Shown here one piece after another: positions 1 through 7,605 of a DNA stretch of 15,812 nt (position 1 is its first letter; the number at the start of each line of letters is the position of its first letter). The stretch covers positions 1 to 15,812 of the forward strand of contig CAXTJU010000073.1 of NCBI GenBank assembly GCA_964244655.1. Direction: 5' to 3'. Both the position numbers and the translations under genes were made by a program. A model generated the notes under the pieces. The model saw nothing but the letters and a program-made list of their open reading frames with translations, did no database searches and was not told where the DNA came from. This DNA comes from LMUY01 sp964244655. GTDB lineage: Bacteria > Pseudomonadota > Alphaproteobacteria > Acetobacterales > Acetobacteraceae.

Positions 1-1
1 G

Positions 2-103
2 GCCGGCCGGCCGCCCCCGCCGAAGCCGGACTACGCCCGCATGTCGGACGCCGAGTTGCGCAAGATCATCGACAAGGCGCCGGACCGACGCGACAGCGGG
101 TGA
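2..103 (+). CDS. C-terminal fragment of unidentified protein (5' truncated by window edge)
   Basis: An open frame enters from the left edge and ends at the TGA at 101-103. It gives 33 residues: a short proline-rich stretch (four consecutive Pro), then a charged segment reading MSDAELRKIIDKAPDRRDSG. Codon use is GC-rich in third positions, as in the neighbours, which supports real coding. The charged segment looks helical and the end hydrophilic, so this is probably the soluble tail of a larger protein. No family can be named from so little sequence. The ATG at 41 could instead start a 20-residue peptide, but the frame stays open upstream of it, so a truncated larger gene is more likely. Confidence 0.45.
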   Translation, partial: AGRPPPPKPDYARMSDAELRKIIDKAPDRRDSG

Positions 104-201
104 GGGCTTCGCCGGATCGCTGCGCGGAACCGTCTGTCCGGAAACCCTTTCCGTGCGGCAGAGGCGGCCGCGTGCTGGCCTGTCGCTTGCATCCTCCGTC
201 A

Positions 202-220
202 AGGGCAACGATGTTGCCCT
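202..220 (+). promoter_or_regulatory. Perfect 8-bp hairpin in the leader of the transglutaminase gene
   Basis: AGGGCAAC (202-209), a 3-nt GAT loop and GTTGCCCT (213-220) form a perfect stem. It ends 24 nt before the ATG at 245 and has no T-tract after it, so it is a poor intrinsic terminator. It lies just upstream of the likely ribosome-binding site (ACGGAGAC, about 229-236). It could be an mRNA leader hairpin or a dyad-symmetric protein-binding site. The function is inferred; only the symmetry is seen. Confidence 0.4.
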
Positions 221-244
221 GAACCCTGACGGAGACCACGGTCG

Positions 245-3200
245 ATGGCGCTGCACGTGGCCCTCACGCACCGCACCCGCTACCAGTACGACCGTCCGGT
301 GCAGCTGGGGCCGCAAACGGTGCGGCTGCGCCCGGCGCCGCACGCCCGCACCCCCATCCTGTCCTACAGCCTCACGGTGCAGCCCGCCGGGCACTTCGTG
401 AACTGGCAGCAGGACCCGCAGGGCAATTTCCTCGCCCGCATCGTGTTCCCCGAGCGGGTGACGGAGTTCGACGTCACCGTGGACCTGCTCGCCGACATGG
501 CGACGGTCAATCCGTTCGACTTCTTCCTGGAGCCGGACGCGGAAACCGTCCCGTTCGGCTACGACCCGTTGCTGGCCACCGAGCTCGCCCCCTTCCTGCG
601 CGCCGAACCCGCCGGCCCGCTGCTGGCCGAGCTGATACGCGCCGTCACCCAGTCCGGCCAGCGCACCGTGGACTTCCTGGTCGAGGTCAACCGCGCGGTG
701 CGGGACCGCATCGGCTACATCGTGCGCCTCGAACCCGGCGTCTGGACGCCGGAGCAGACGCTGGCGGAAGGCCGCGGCTCCTGCCGCGACAGCGCCTGGG
801 TGCTGGTGCAGGCCATGCGGCGCTTCGGCTACGCCGCCCGCTTCGTCTCCGGCTACCTCATCCAGCTCAAGCCCGACGTGGCCGCCATCGACGGCCCGGT
901 GGGCGCGTCCGAGGACTTCACCGACCTGCACGCCTGGGCGGAGGTCTATCTGCCCGGCGCAGGCTGGGTGGGGCTGGACGCCACCAGCGGCCTGCTCACG
1001 GGGGAGGGCCACATCCCGCTCGCCGCCACCCCGGAGCCGAGTTCCGCCGCCCCCATCACCGGCCTGACCGAGCCGGCCGGCACCGAGTTCAGCTTCGAGA
1101 TGCGCCTCAAGCGCATGGAGGAGACGCCCCGCGTCACCAAGCCGTACGCCCCCGCCCAGTGGCAGGCGATCCAGGCGGCCGGCCGCCGGGTCGATGCGGC
1201 GCTGACGGAGGGCGACGTGCGGCTGACCATGGGGGGGGAGCCGACCTTCGTCTCCGACCGCGACCCGGACGGCGCCGAATGGACCATCGACGCGCTCGGC
1301 CCCACCAAGCGGCGCGAGGCGGGCCGCCTGATGCGCCGCCTGCTCGGCCTGTGGTCGCACGGCGCCGCCCTGCAATACGGCGCCGGCAAGCACTACCCCG
1401 GCGAGCAGACCCCGCGTTGGGCGCTCAACGCCACCTGGCGCACCGACGGCGAGCCGGTGTGGGCCGACCCGGCGCTGCTGGCCGACCCGGACGGCGAGCC
1501 CGGCGCCGCCGACGCCGGGACGGCCGCCGCCTTCGCCCGCCACCTGGCCGGCGTGCTCGGCGTGGCCGCGGCGGGCGTGATGCCCGCCTATGAGGACCAG
1601 CCTTATTTCCTGATGCGCGAGGGCCGCCTGCCCGCCAACGTCGTGGCCGAGGCGAGCCACGCCAAGGACCCGCAGGAGCGCGCCCGGCTGCGCCGCGTGT
1701 TCAGCCAGGGGCTGGACGCCGTGGTGGGATACGTGCTGCCGCTGCGCCGCGCCGGGGCAGGGCCAGCGCGGCGCTGGCAGACCGAAGCGTGGGAGATGCG
1801 CGAGGGCAAGATCTTCCTCGTGCAGGGCGATAGCTCCATGGGGGTGCGGCTGCCGCTGTCCTCGCTGCCCTACGTCGATCCCAAGGAGCAGGAGGAGGAG
1901 GCGGAACCCGATCCGCTGGCCGCCGCCGCGCCGCTGCCCCGCCACGCGGAGCTGCCGGGGCCGGGCCAGCCGGACAGCGTGCCCGGCGTGCGCACGGTGC
2001 TGACGGTGCAGCCCCGCGACGGCCGGCTGTGCGTGTACGTGCCGCCGCTGCCGAATGCGGAGGATTGGCTGTCCCTGGTCGCCGCCATCGAGCGGACCGC
2101 CGCCGCCCAGCGCCAGCCCGTGGTGCTGGAAGGCTACAAGGCCCCGTACGACCGCCGGCTGGACAGCTTCTCCATCACCCCCGACCCCGGCGTGATCGAG
2201 GTCAACGTCGCCCCCGCCGCCAGTTGGGACGAGATCGTGCAGCACACCGAGCAGCTGTACGAGGAAGCGCGGCACGCCGGGCTGCGGGCGGAGAAGTTCA
2301 TGGTGGACGGCCGCCACGTCGGCACTGGCGGCGGCAACCACGTCGTCATGGGGGCGGCCACGCCGGAGGACAGCCCGTTCCTGCGCCGCCCCGGCCTGCT
2401 GCGCTCGCTGCTCGGCTTCTGGCATAACCACCCGAGCCTGTCCTACCTGTTCAGCGGCCTGTTCATCGGCCCGATGAGCCAGCACCCCCGCATCGACGAG
2501 GCGCGGCAGGACGCGGTGCGCGAGCTGGAGATCGCCTTCGCGCAGATGAAGGGCGAGCCGACCCCGCCCTGGGTCACCGACCGGCTGTTCCGCAACATCC
2601 TGGCGGACATGACGGGCAACACCCACCGCACCGAGTTCTGCATCGACAAGATGTACTCGCCCGACAGCTCCTCCGGCCGCCTGGGCCTGGTCGAGTTCCG
2701 CGCCTTCGAGATGCCGCCGCATGCCGAGATGGCGGTGGCGCAGACCTTGCTGATGCGCACCGCGGTCGCCGCCTTCTGGCAGGTGCCGTACGAGCGCCGC
2801 CTGGTGCGCTGGGGCACCCGGGTGCACGACGACTTCATGCTGCCGCATTTCGTCTGGCAGGACTTCCAGGACGCGCTGGAGGAACTGGCGGTGCACGGCG
2901 CCGGGTTCGGCGCGCAACTGGACCCGGCGTGGTTCGCGCCCCATCTGGCCTTTCGCTTCCCCGTCATCGGCAGCGTGTCGGTGCACGGCGCCACGGTGGA
3001 GCTGCGCCATGCGCTGGAGCCGTGGCACGCGCTGGGCGAGACGGCGGGCGGGGCGGGGACGGTGCGCTTCGTGGACAGCTCGGTGGAGCGGCTGCAGGTG
3101 CGGGTGGCGGGCTGGGAGCCGGAGCGGTTCGCCCTGGCCTGCAACGGGGTCGCCGTGCCGATGGTGGCCACGCAGGTGGCGGGCGAGTTCGTGGCCGGGG

Positions 3201-3499
3201 TGCGGTTCAAGGCGTGGCAGCCGTACAGCGCGCTGCACCCGACGATCCTGGCGCAGAGCCCGCTGGTGTTCGACGTGTATGACCGCTGGAACGGCCGCTC
3301 GGTCGGCGGCATGACGCACCACGTGGCGCACCCGGGCGGCCGGTCGTACGACACCTTCCCGGTGAACGCGATGGAGGCGGAGGCGCGCCGCCGCGCCCGC
3401 TTCCTGCCACACGGCCACACGCCGGGGCCGATGCCGCCGCCGCTGGGGGAGGCCTCAGCCGAGCTGCCGCGGACGTTGGACTTGCGGGCCTACGCTTAG
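245..3499 (+). CDS. Transglutaminase-like protein fused to DUF2126 (putative amidoligase)
   Basis: This 1084-residue, probably cytoplasmic protein (no signal peptide) has three parts. Residues about 4-85 match the bacterial transglutaminase N-terminal beta domain (TRYQYDRPVQLGPQTVRLRP). Residues about 140-250 are a transglutaminase core with a complete Cys-His-Asp triad: C180 in GSCRDSAW, H229 in DLHAW, D245 in GLDATSG. From about 300 to the end is DUF2126, recognised by LTMGGEPTFVS (from 327), GKHYPGEQTPRWAL, EVNVAPAASWDEI and GGGNHVVMG. Pfam describes DUF2126 as a putative amidoligase; substrate and reaction are unknown. The length is normal for the family. The ATG at 245 follows a GGAG-type ribosome-binding site, and the N-terminus starts where the family does. 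These genes often sit beside alpha-E/DUF403 and circularly permuted ATP-grasp genes; none is visible here. Family assignment is secure, function is not. Confidence 0.95.
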   Translation: MALHVALTHRTRYQYDRPVQLGPQTVRLRPAPHARTPILSYSLTVQPAGHFVNWQQDPQGNFLARIVFPERVTEFDVTVDLLADMATVNPFDFFLEPDAETVPFGYDPLLATELAPFLRAEPAGPLLAELIRAVTQSGQRTVDFLVEVNRAVRDRIGYIVRLEPGVWTPEQTLAEGRGSCRDSAWVLVQAMRRFGYAARFVSGYLIQLKPDVAAIDGPVGASEDFTDLHAWAEVYLPGAGWVGLDATSGLLTGEGHIPLAATPEPSSAAPITGLTEPAGTEFSFEMRLKRMEETPRVTKPYAPAQWQAIQAAGRRVDAALTEGDVRLTMGGEPTFVSDRDPDGAEWTIDALGPTKRREAGRLMRRLLGLWSHGAALQYGAGKHYPGEQTPRWALNATWRTDGEPVWADPALLADPDGEPGAADAGTAAAFARHLAGVLGVAAAGVMPAYEDQPYFLMREGRLPANVVAEASHAKDPQERARLRRVFSQGLDAVVGYVLPLRRAGAGPARRWQTEAWEMREGKIFLVQGDSSMGVRLPLSSLPYVDPKEQEEEAEPDPLAAAAPLPRHAELPGPGQPDSVPGVRTVLTVQPRDGRLCVYVPPLPNAEDWLSLVAAIERTAAAQRQPVVLEGYKAPYDRRLDSFSITPDPGVIEVNVAPAASWDEIVQHTEQLYEEARHAGLRAEKFMVDGRHVGTGGGNHVVMGAATPEDSPFLRRPGLLRSLLGFWHNHPSLSYLFSGLFIGPMSQHPRIDEARQDAVRELEIAFAQMKGEPTPPWVTDRLFRNILADMTGNTHRTEFCIDKMYSPDSSSGRLGLVEFRAFEMPPHAEMAVAQTLLMRTAVAAFWQVPYERRLVRWGTRVHDDFMLPHFVWQDFQDALEELAVHGAGFGAQLDPAWFAPHLAFRFPVIGSVSVHGATVELRHALEPWHALGETAGGAGTVRFVDSSVERLQVRVAGWEPERFALACNGVAVPMVATQVAGEFVAGVRFKAWQPYSALHPTILAQSPLVFDVYDRWNGRSVGGMTHHVAHPGGRSYDTFPVNAMEAEARRRARFLPHGHTPGPMPPPLGEASAELPRTLDLRAYA

Positions 3500-3735
3500 C
3501 CCCGCCCCCCGCTCGCCAGCATCTTGGCGAACATTTCCTGCATCTGCGTGGACAGTTGCGGCACCGCCGTGAACCACAATTTCAGCATCGTGTCCGGCGC
3601 GAAGTGCCCCGCCGCCTGCACCGCCTGCTGCTCCAGCGCGCCCATCACCGCCGCCTGCATCGGCCGCACGTCCGGCAGCCCCAGAAAGGCGCGCGCCTCG
3701 TCCGGCGTGCAATCGAGTTCGACCTTGACCTTCAT
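3496..3735 (-). CDS. DUF6489 family small protein
   Basis: A 79-residue protein starting MKVKVELDCTPDEARAFLGL, a signature I recognise from the small alphaproteobacterial DUF6489 family. The N-terminal part is a short beta strand followed by a helix (TPDEARAFLGLPDVRPMQ). The rest is amphipathic and helical, ending MQEMFAKMLASGGRG. There is no signal peptide or membrane segment, so it is likely cytoplasmic, and the family has no known function. The ATG at 3735 has a GAGGG ribosome-binding site 9 nt upstream, which decides the start. It is convergent with the transglutaminase gene: its TAA and the other gene's TAG overlap within the four bases 3496-3499. It diverges from the methyltransferase gene. 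The family name is recalled from the motif and was not searched. Confidence 0.8.
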   Translation of the reverse strand: MKVKVELDCTPDEARAFLGLPDVRPMQAAVMGALEQQAVQAAGHFAPDTMLKLWFTAVPQLSTQMQEMFAKMLASGGRG

Positions 3736-3849
3736 TCCTGCATTCCCTCGCGCATCGCGGCGTCACTTTGACGCCTTCGCCCCGGCTCCGGGAAGGGTTG
3801 GAGCCACGGCCAGCCGGGGATATGCTGCTCCGGGCAACGGGGCGGCACA
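3736..3849. promoter_or_regulatory. Divergent intergenic region with competing inverted repeats
   Basis: This 114-bp spacer between the divergent DUF6489 and methyltransferase genes holds three dyads. GGCGTCA (3759-3765) pairs with TGACGCC (3769-3775) around a 3-nt loop. GGCTCC (3784-3789) pairs with GGAGCC (3800-3805). CCCCGGCT (3780-3787) pairs with AGCCGGGG (3812-3819). The last two share bases, so they are mutually exclusive. The region must contain the promoters for both genes, but I see no convincing -35/-10 pair. A regulatory role for the repeats is inference. Confidence 0.35.
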
Positions 3850-4557
3850 GTGGACCTGAAGGAAGAGGCCTTGCTGGGGGACGCCGCCCGGCACTGGTAT
3901 TACCGCGCCAAGCTCGCAGCCCTTACCGACGCCCTGGCCGGCCTGCCGTCCGGCCCCGTGCTGGACATCGGCGCCGGGGCCGGCTTCTTCGCCCGCAGCC
4001 TGCTGGAGCGAGGGGCGGCGACCCGGGCGGTGTGCGTGGACCCGGGCTATCCAGCCGATCATGACGAGGTGGTCGCCGGCCGCACGCTCGCCTTCCGGCG
4101 CGAGCCGCCGCCGGACCCGGCCAGCGCCGTGCTGATGATGGACGTGCTGGAGCACGTGGCAGACGACGGCGCATTGCTGCGGAGCGCGGTCGCCCGCCTG
4201 GCGCCCGGCGGACGCGTCATCGTCACCGTGCCGGCCTTCCGGTGGCTCTGGAGCGGGCACGACGTGTTCCTCGGCCACCACCGCCGCTACACCCTCCCCC
4301 AGGTGGAGCGGCTGCTGCGGGCGGCCGGGCTGCGCGTCGAGTTCGCGCACTATCTGTATGGCGCGGTGCTGCCCATGGCGGCAGCCTTCCGCCTGGCCCG
4401 CCGGCTTGGCCCGGCCAAGCCGCCGGCCAGCGACATGCGCCGCTTCGGCCCGGCCAGCAACGCCTTGCTCGGCGCGCTGTGCGGCGTCGAGCGCCGGGTC
4501 GCCCGGCGCAACCGCCTTGGCGGGCTGACGGTGATGGCCCGCGCCGTCGCGGCATGA
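3850..4557 (+). CDS. Class I SAM-dependent methyltransferase
   Basis: A 235-residue cytoplasmic methyltransferase. The glycine-rich SAM-binding motif is VLDIGAGAG at residues 37-45, and the post-strand-4 motif DVLEHV is at 98-103. The segment LAPGGRVIVTVPAFRWLWSG follows, ending in a loop (GHDVFLGHHRRYT) common in Methyltransf_11/23 enzymes of polysaccharide and lipid loci. The start is GTG at 3850, because MDLKEEALLGD followed by HWYYRAK is the usual family N-terminus; the ribosome-binding site (GGGGCGG) is weak. Its stop lies inside the first copy of a 23-bp tandem repeat, and the downstream DUF6311 gene begins 42 bp later, so the two probably form an operon. The partner suggests methylation of a glycan or lipid-linked sugar. 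The substrate cannot be read from sequence. Confidence 0.9.
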   Translation: MDLKEEALLGDAARHWYYRAKLAALTDALAGLPSGPVLDIGAGAGFFARSLLERGAATRAVCVDPGYPADHDEVVAGRTLAFRREPPPDPASAVLMMDVLEHVADDGALLRSAVARLAPGGRVIVTVPAFRWLWSGHDVFLGHHRRYTLPQVERLLRAAGLRVEFAHYLYGAVLPMAAAFRLARRLGPAKPPASDMRRFGPASNALLGALCGVERRVARRNRLGGLTVMARAVAA

Positions 4558-4600
4558 CGCACCAGGATGTCGCGTCGTGACGCGCCAGGATGTTGCGTCA
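4555..4600 (+). repeat. 23-bp tandem duplication spanning a stop and start-codon region
   Basis: Two adjacent 23-bp units, 4555-4577 and 4578-4600, differ at only 3 positions. Each begins TGACGC, contains CCAGGATG, and ends just before another TG. The first unit contains the methyltransferase stop codon (TGA 4555-4557) and an in-frame ATG at 4567. The second contains an out-of-frame ATG at 4590, and its last base is the A of the preferred ATG at 4600. Because 23 is not a multiple of 3, any change in copy number would alter which ATG reads into the membrane-protein frame. Confidence 0.75.
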
Positions 4601-6612
4601 TGAGGGGCCGGGCCGCCTACCCCTTGGCGCTCGCGGCCGGCGCGGCCTTTGCCGTGTGGCTGCTGTCATGGCACGCCATCTTCCCCGCCGACCCCCTTCA
4701 TGCCGCTTTCGTGGGCGACCAGGCGGTGTCGGTGATCGGCCAGCGGTATTTCCTCGCCGAGCCGTGGGGCTGGCCGCTGCTGGGCACCCCGGCCTTGGCG
4801 GGCACGAACATCGCGCTCACCGACAGCATCCCGCTGGCCGTGCTGGCGCTCAAGCCGTTCCGGGCGCTGCTGCAGCCGGGCGCGTCGGCATCGCAGGCCT
4901 GGCTCGCCCTAGCCTACATGCTGCAGCCCGCGGCGGCCGTGTTCGCGCTGCGCAGCACGGGAGAGCGGCGGCTGGGGCCGGCCATCGCGGTGGCTGTGTT
5001 GTCCGTGAGCATGCCGACCCTGCTGCGGCGCTACGGCCACATGGCGCTCTGCAGCCACGCCGCGATCCTGCTGGGCTTGGGGTTGTATTTCCGGCTGGTG
5101 GCTGGCCGGCGCTGCTGGCCAGCGGCCGTGCTGCTGATGCTGGGCTGCTTGCTGATCCATCCATACATCCTCGCCGTCACGTCGGCTGTGCTGGCAGCCG
5201 CGCCGCTGACGCTGCTGCTGCGGGGAGACCGGCGATGGCTCCGCGCCGCGGCCGGGTTCGGCACTGGCCTTGCGGCGTGCGGCGGGGCGGCCTGGCTGCT
5301 CGGCATGGGCGGCAGTTCGCCGGCGGCGGGCTTCGGCCTTTTCTCGATGAACCTGCTGGGGCCGCTGCTGCCCAGCTGGTCGTCGCTGTTCCCCGATTGG
5401 GCCTACGACATGACGGGCGGGCAGGAGTTCGAGGGCTACCAGTATCTCGGCGCCGGGCTGCTGCTGCTGGTGGCCAGCCTGGCGTTGGCGGCGCGCGCGC
5501 GGATGGCGTGGCGTCGCCATGCCGGATTGTGGCTGGTGCTGCTGGGGCTGACCGGGTTCGCGCTGTCCAACGTGGGATATGCCGGGCCCGTCCGCTTGTT
5601 CCACTGGCGGCCAGTGCCGGACTGGATGGCGCAGTTCAGGGCCACTTCGCGGTTCTTCTGGCCGGTGGCCTACGCCGCACTCGTGCTGGGGGTGGCGACT
5701 GCCGCACGCACGCTGCCCCGCCGCTGGGGGGCCGCGCTGCTGGCTGCGGCCGTGATCCTGCAGGTGGCCGACACGGGCCAGCTGCGGGCGGGACTCCGCC
5801 GGTACTCAGCAGCCGGCGACCCATGGGCGATCGACGTGGCCGCCTTCCGCCCCGTGTTCGCGCAGCACCGCCAGCTGACGCTGTGGCCGAAATTTGGTTG
5901 CGGCGCGGCGCAAAGCCGGCCGGTCGATATCCAGGTGATGCTGCTCGCGTCCGAGACGCTGATGCAGGCCAACACGATGGCGACGGCGCGCGACCAGGCT
6001 GCGCCGGATTGCGACCCGGCGCGGACGCTCGGTCAGCCGCTGCAGCCGGGCGAGCTGCGCGTGCTGCTGCGCCGGGGCGATGCGTTCCGGGTGCCCGGCG
6101 TGGAGCAACGCTGCCGGAGCGCCGGGCCGTTGACCCTGTGCTCCGCCGACGATGCAGCCTTGGCGGGGTTGCCCATGATGAGCATCCCCAATTTGCCGTC
6201 TGGGCAGAGTGTCGGGGGCGCCGACGCGGTGTTCCACGACACCCTGGGCGAGGGCTGGGACGACACGGGCGGCCCGGCGTGGAGCGTGGGCCAGGTGGCG
6301 GTGCTGCAAATACGCCGCCCGACCGGGCCAGCCGTGCTGCGGTTGGACCTTGCAGGTTTCGCGCCGTCCCCCGGGGGCGAGCAAGTGGTCTCCGTCACGG
6401 TGGCCGGCCAGCCGATGGCTGAGTGGCGCATTCCTGACCTGGCTTTCACCACGCGCAGCCTGACCCTGCCGGCAGGTGGGCCGCAGACCAGTGTGGTGAG
6501 CCTGGCGATCCGGCAGCCCGCCCGGCCGTTCGACCGTGGGATGAGCGCCGACTCGCGGACGCTGGGTGTGCTGCTGCGCTCGCTGCAGCTCGACGCGGCC
6601 CAGCCTGGATGA
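4600..6612 (+). CDS. DUF6311 family polytopic membrane protein (GT-C-like)
   Basis: A 670-residue inner-membrane protein with about 10-11 hydrophobic segments in its first 390 residues, then a soluble C-terminal domain of about 280. Family-like motifs are an early loop with FVGDQAVS, then TDSIPLAVLALKPF, and later DWMAQFRATSRFFWPVAYA. I recognise these as DUF6311. The architecture, with an acidic residue in the first extracytoplasmic loop, resembles GT-C glycosyltransferases that use polyprenyl-phosphate sugars; that activity is inference. I chose the ATG at 4600 over the in-frame ATG at 4567 because CAGGA lies 9 nt upstream of 4600, whereas AGG abuts the 4567 codon. It sits downstream of the methyltransferase on the same strand and ends 5 bp before the convergent dehydrogenase gene. 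It probably works on surface glycans. Confidence 0.8.
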   Translation: MRGRAAYPLALAAGAAFAVWLLSWHAIFPADPLHAAFVGDQAVSVIGQRYFLAEPWGWPLLGTPALAGTNIALTDSIPLAVLALKPFRALLQPGASASQAWLALAYMLQPAAAVFALRSTGERRLGPAIAVAVLSVSMPTLLRRYGHMALCSHAAILLGLGLYFRLVAGRRCWPAAVLLMLGCLLIHPYILAVTSAVLAAAPLTLLLRGDRRWLRAAAGFGTGLAACGGAAWLLGMGGSSPAAGFGLFSMNLLGPLLPSWSSLFPDWAYDMTGGQEFEGYQYLGAGLLLLVASLALAARARMAWRRHAGLWLVLLGLTGFALSNVGYAGPVRLFHWRPVPDWMAQFRATSRFFWPVAYAALVLGVATAARTLPRRWGAALLAAAVILQVADTGQLRAGLRRYSAAGDPWAIDVAAFRPVFAQHRQLTLWPKFGCGAAQSRPVDIQVMLLASETLMQANTMATARDQAAPDCDPARTLGQPLQPGELRVLLRRGDAFRVPGVEQRCRSAGPLTLCSADDAALAGLPMMSIPNLPSGQSVGGADAVFHDTLGEGWDDTGGPAWSVGQVAVLQIRRPTGPAVLRLDLAGFAPSPGGEQVVSVTVAGQPMAEWRIPDLAFTTRSLTLPAGGPQTSVVSLAIRQPARPFDRGMSADSRTLGVLLRSLQLDAAQPG

Positions 6613-6617
6613 GCCGC

Positions 6618-7535
6618 TCAGACCACCGCGGTCGGCAACGGCTCGCCCGCGAAGAACGCATTCAGGTTGTCCAGCATCAGCAGGCCCATGGCGCGCCGGG
6701 TCTCGTCCGTGGCGCTGGCGATGTGCGGGGTGAGCAGCACGTTGTCCATGCCCAGCAGCGCGGCGGGCACGTGCGGCTCGTCGGCGAACACGTCCAGCGC
6801 CGCAGCGCCCAGCGTGCCGGCCTGCAACGCCGCCACCAGGGCCGGCTCGTCCACGACGGAGCCGCGGGCGATGTTGACCAGCACGCCCTGCGGCCCGAGC
6901 GCGTCCAGCACGGCGCGGTCCACGATCCCCTTCGTGGCCGTGGAGGCTGCGGCGCAGACCACCAGCACGTCCGACCGTTGCGCCAACTGCAGCACGGTCG
7001 GGTCGAACAGGTAGGGCACATCCTTGATCGCCGGGCCGGTGTAGCGGATGGTTCCCTCGAACGCGGCAAGCCGGCGGGCAACGGCCTGGCCGATGCGGCC
7101 CATGCCCAGGATGCCGAACCGCTTGCCGCTGACCTTGCGGCTGAGCGGCATGTCGCCCCCGGGCCAGCGGCCGGCGGCCACGTGGGCGTGGGCCAGGTGC
7201 AGCCGCCGCATAACGCCGATCAGCAGACCCACCGCCAGGTCCGCCACGTCGTCCGTCAGCACGTCCGGCGTGTTGGTGACGCGGATGCCGCGGCTGCGGG
7301 CGGCGTCCAGGTCCACCTTGTCGTAGCCCACCCCGTTGATCGCCACGATCTTGAGGTTGGGCAGCCGCTCCATCAGCCCGGCCGGCACCCCGGCGTGGCC
7401 GCCGGTGACCAGCCCGTCCACCTCCGCCTCGTGCCCGGCAAGCCAGCCGTCCGCGTGCTGGTGGACGGCATGGGCTTGGTTCAGTGCGGTTTGGATGTCC
7501 GGGCGGAGCGGGGAGAGCTGGAGCAGGGTCGGCAT
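6618..7535 (-). CDS. D-2-hydroxyacid dehydrogenase (glyoxylate/hydroxypyruvate reductase type)
   Basis: A 305-residue cytoplasmic enzyme of the D-isomer-specific 2-hydroxyacid dehydrogenase family, which reversibly reduces 2-oxoacids such as glyoxylate or hydroxypyruvate. The Rossmann motif GMGRIG is at residues 144-149. The catalytic residues are all present: R224 in NIARGSVVDE, E253 in FADEP and H271 in TPHIASAT. An arginine follows the second strand (IRYTG, about 163-167), where an acidic residue would favour NAD, so NADPH use is plausible. Length is normal for the family. The ATG at 7535 has GAGGAAA about 9 nt upstream. It stands alone: convergent with the DUF6311 gene and divergent from the DUF3108 gene, with no functional link to either. 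The exact substrate is not determined by sequence. Confidence 0.93.
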   Translation of the reverse strand: MPTLLQLSPLRPDIQTALNQAHAVHQHADGWLAGHEAEVDGLVTGGHAGVPAGLMERLPNLKIVAINGVGYDKVDLDAARSRGIRVTNTPDVLTDDVADLAVGLLIGVMRRLHLAHAHVAAGRWPGGDMPLSRKVSGKRFGILGMGRIGQAVARRLAAFEGTIRYTGPAIKDVPYLFDPTVLQLAQRSDVLVVCAAASTATKGIVDRAVLDALGPQGVLVNIARGSVVDEPALVAALQAGTLGAAALDVFADEPHVPAALLGMDNVLLTPHIASATDETRRAMGLLMLDNLNAFFAGEPLPTAVV

Positions 7536-7605
7536 GGTGCGGCTTTCCTCGTGCGTGGCTCAGTTACCTAATTTCACGTTACAAACTGTCTGGTCCAGAG
7601 CCATC
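7536..7605. promoter_or_regulatory. Divergent promoter spacer (dehydrogenase / DUF3108)
   Basis: This 70-bp gap is noticeably AT-richer than its surroundings between about 7561 and 7590 (TTACCTAATTTCACGTTACAA). GTTAC occurs twice, 15 bp apart, and CAGTT/AACTG form a loose dyad around it (about 7561-7588). It must drive both divergent genes. I cannot assign convincing -35 and -10 boxes. Confidence 0.35.

Noticed and set aside
4590..6422. 610-codon open frame overlapping the DUF6311 gene in another frame
   Set aside because: It has the Arg/Ala/Gly/Pro-rich composition of an off-frame read in GC-rich DNA. The DUF6311 frame carries hydrophobic segments and family motifs, so this is a shadow.
6609..7571. 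320-codon plus-strand frame opposite the dehydrogenase
   Set aside because: Low-complexity Gln/His/Arg/Val composition; the minus strand has all dehydrogenase catalytic residues and a good ribosome-binding site.
7336..7605. Upstream extension of the DUF3108 gene
   Set aside because: The extension runs antisense into the dehydrogenase gene, and the signal peptide begins at 7606 or 7615.
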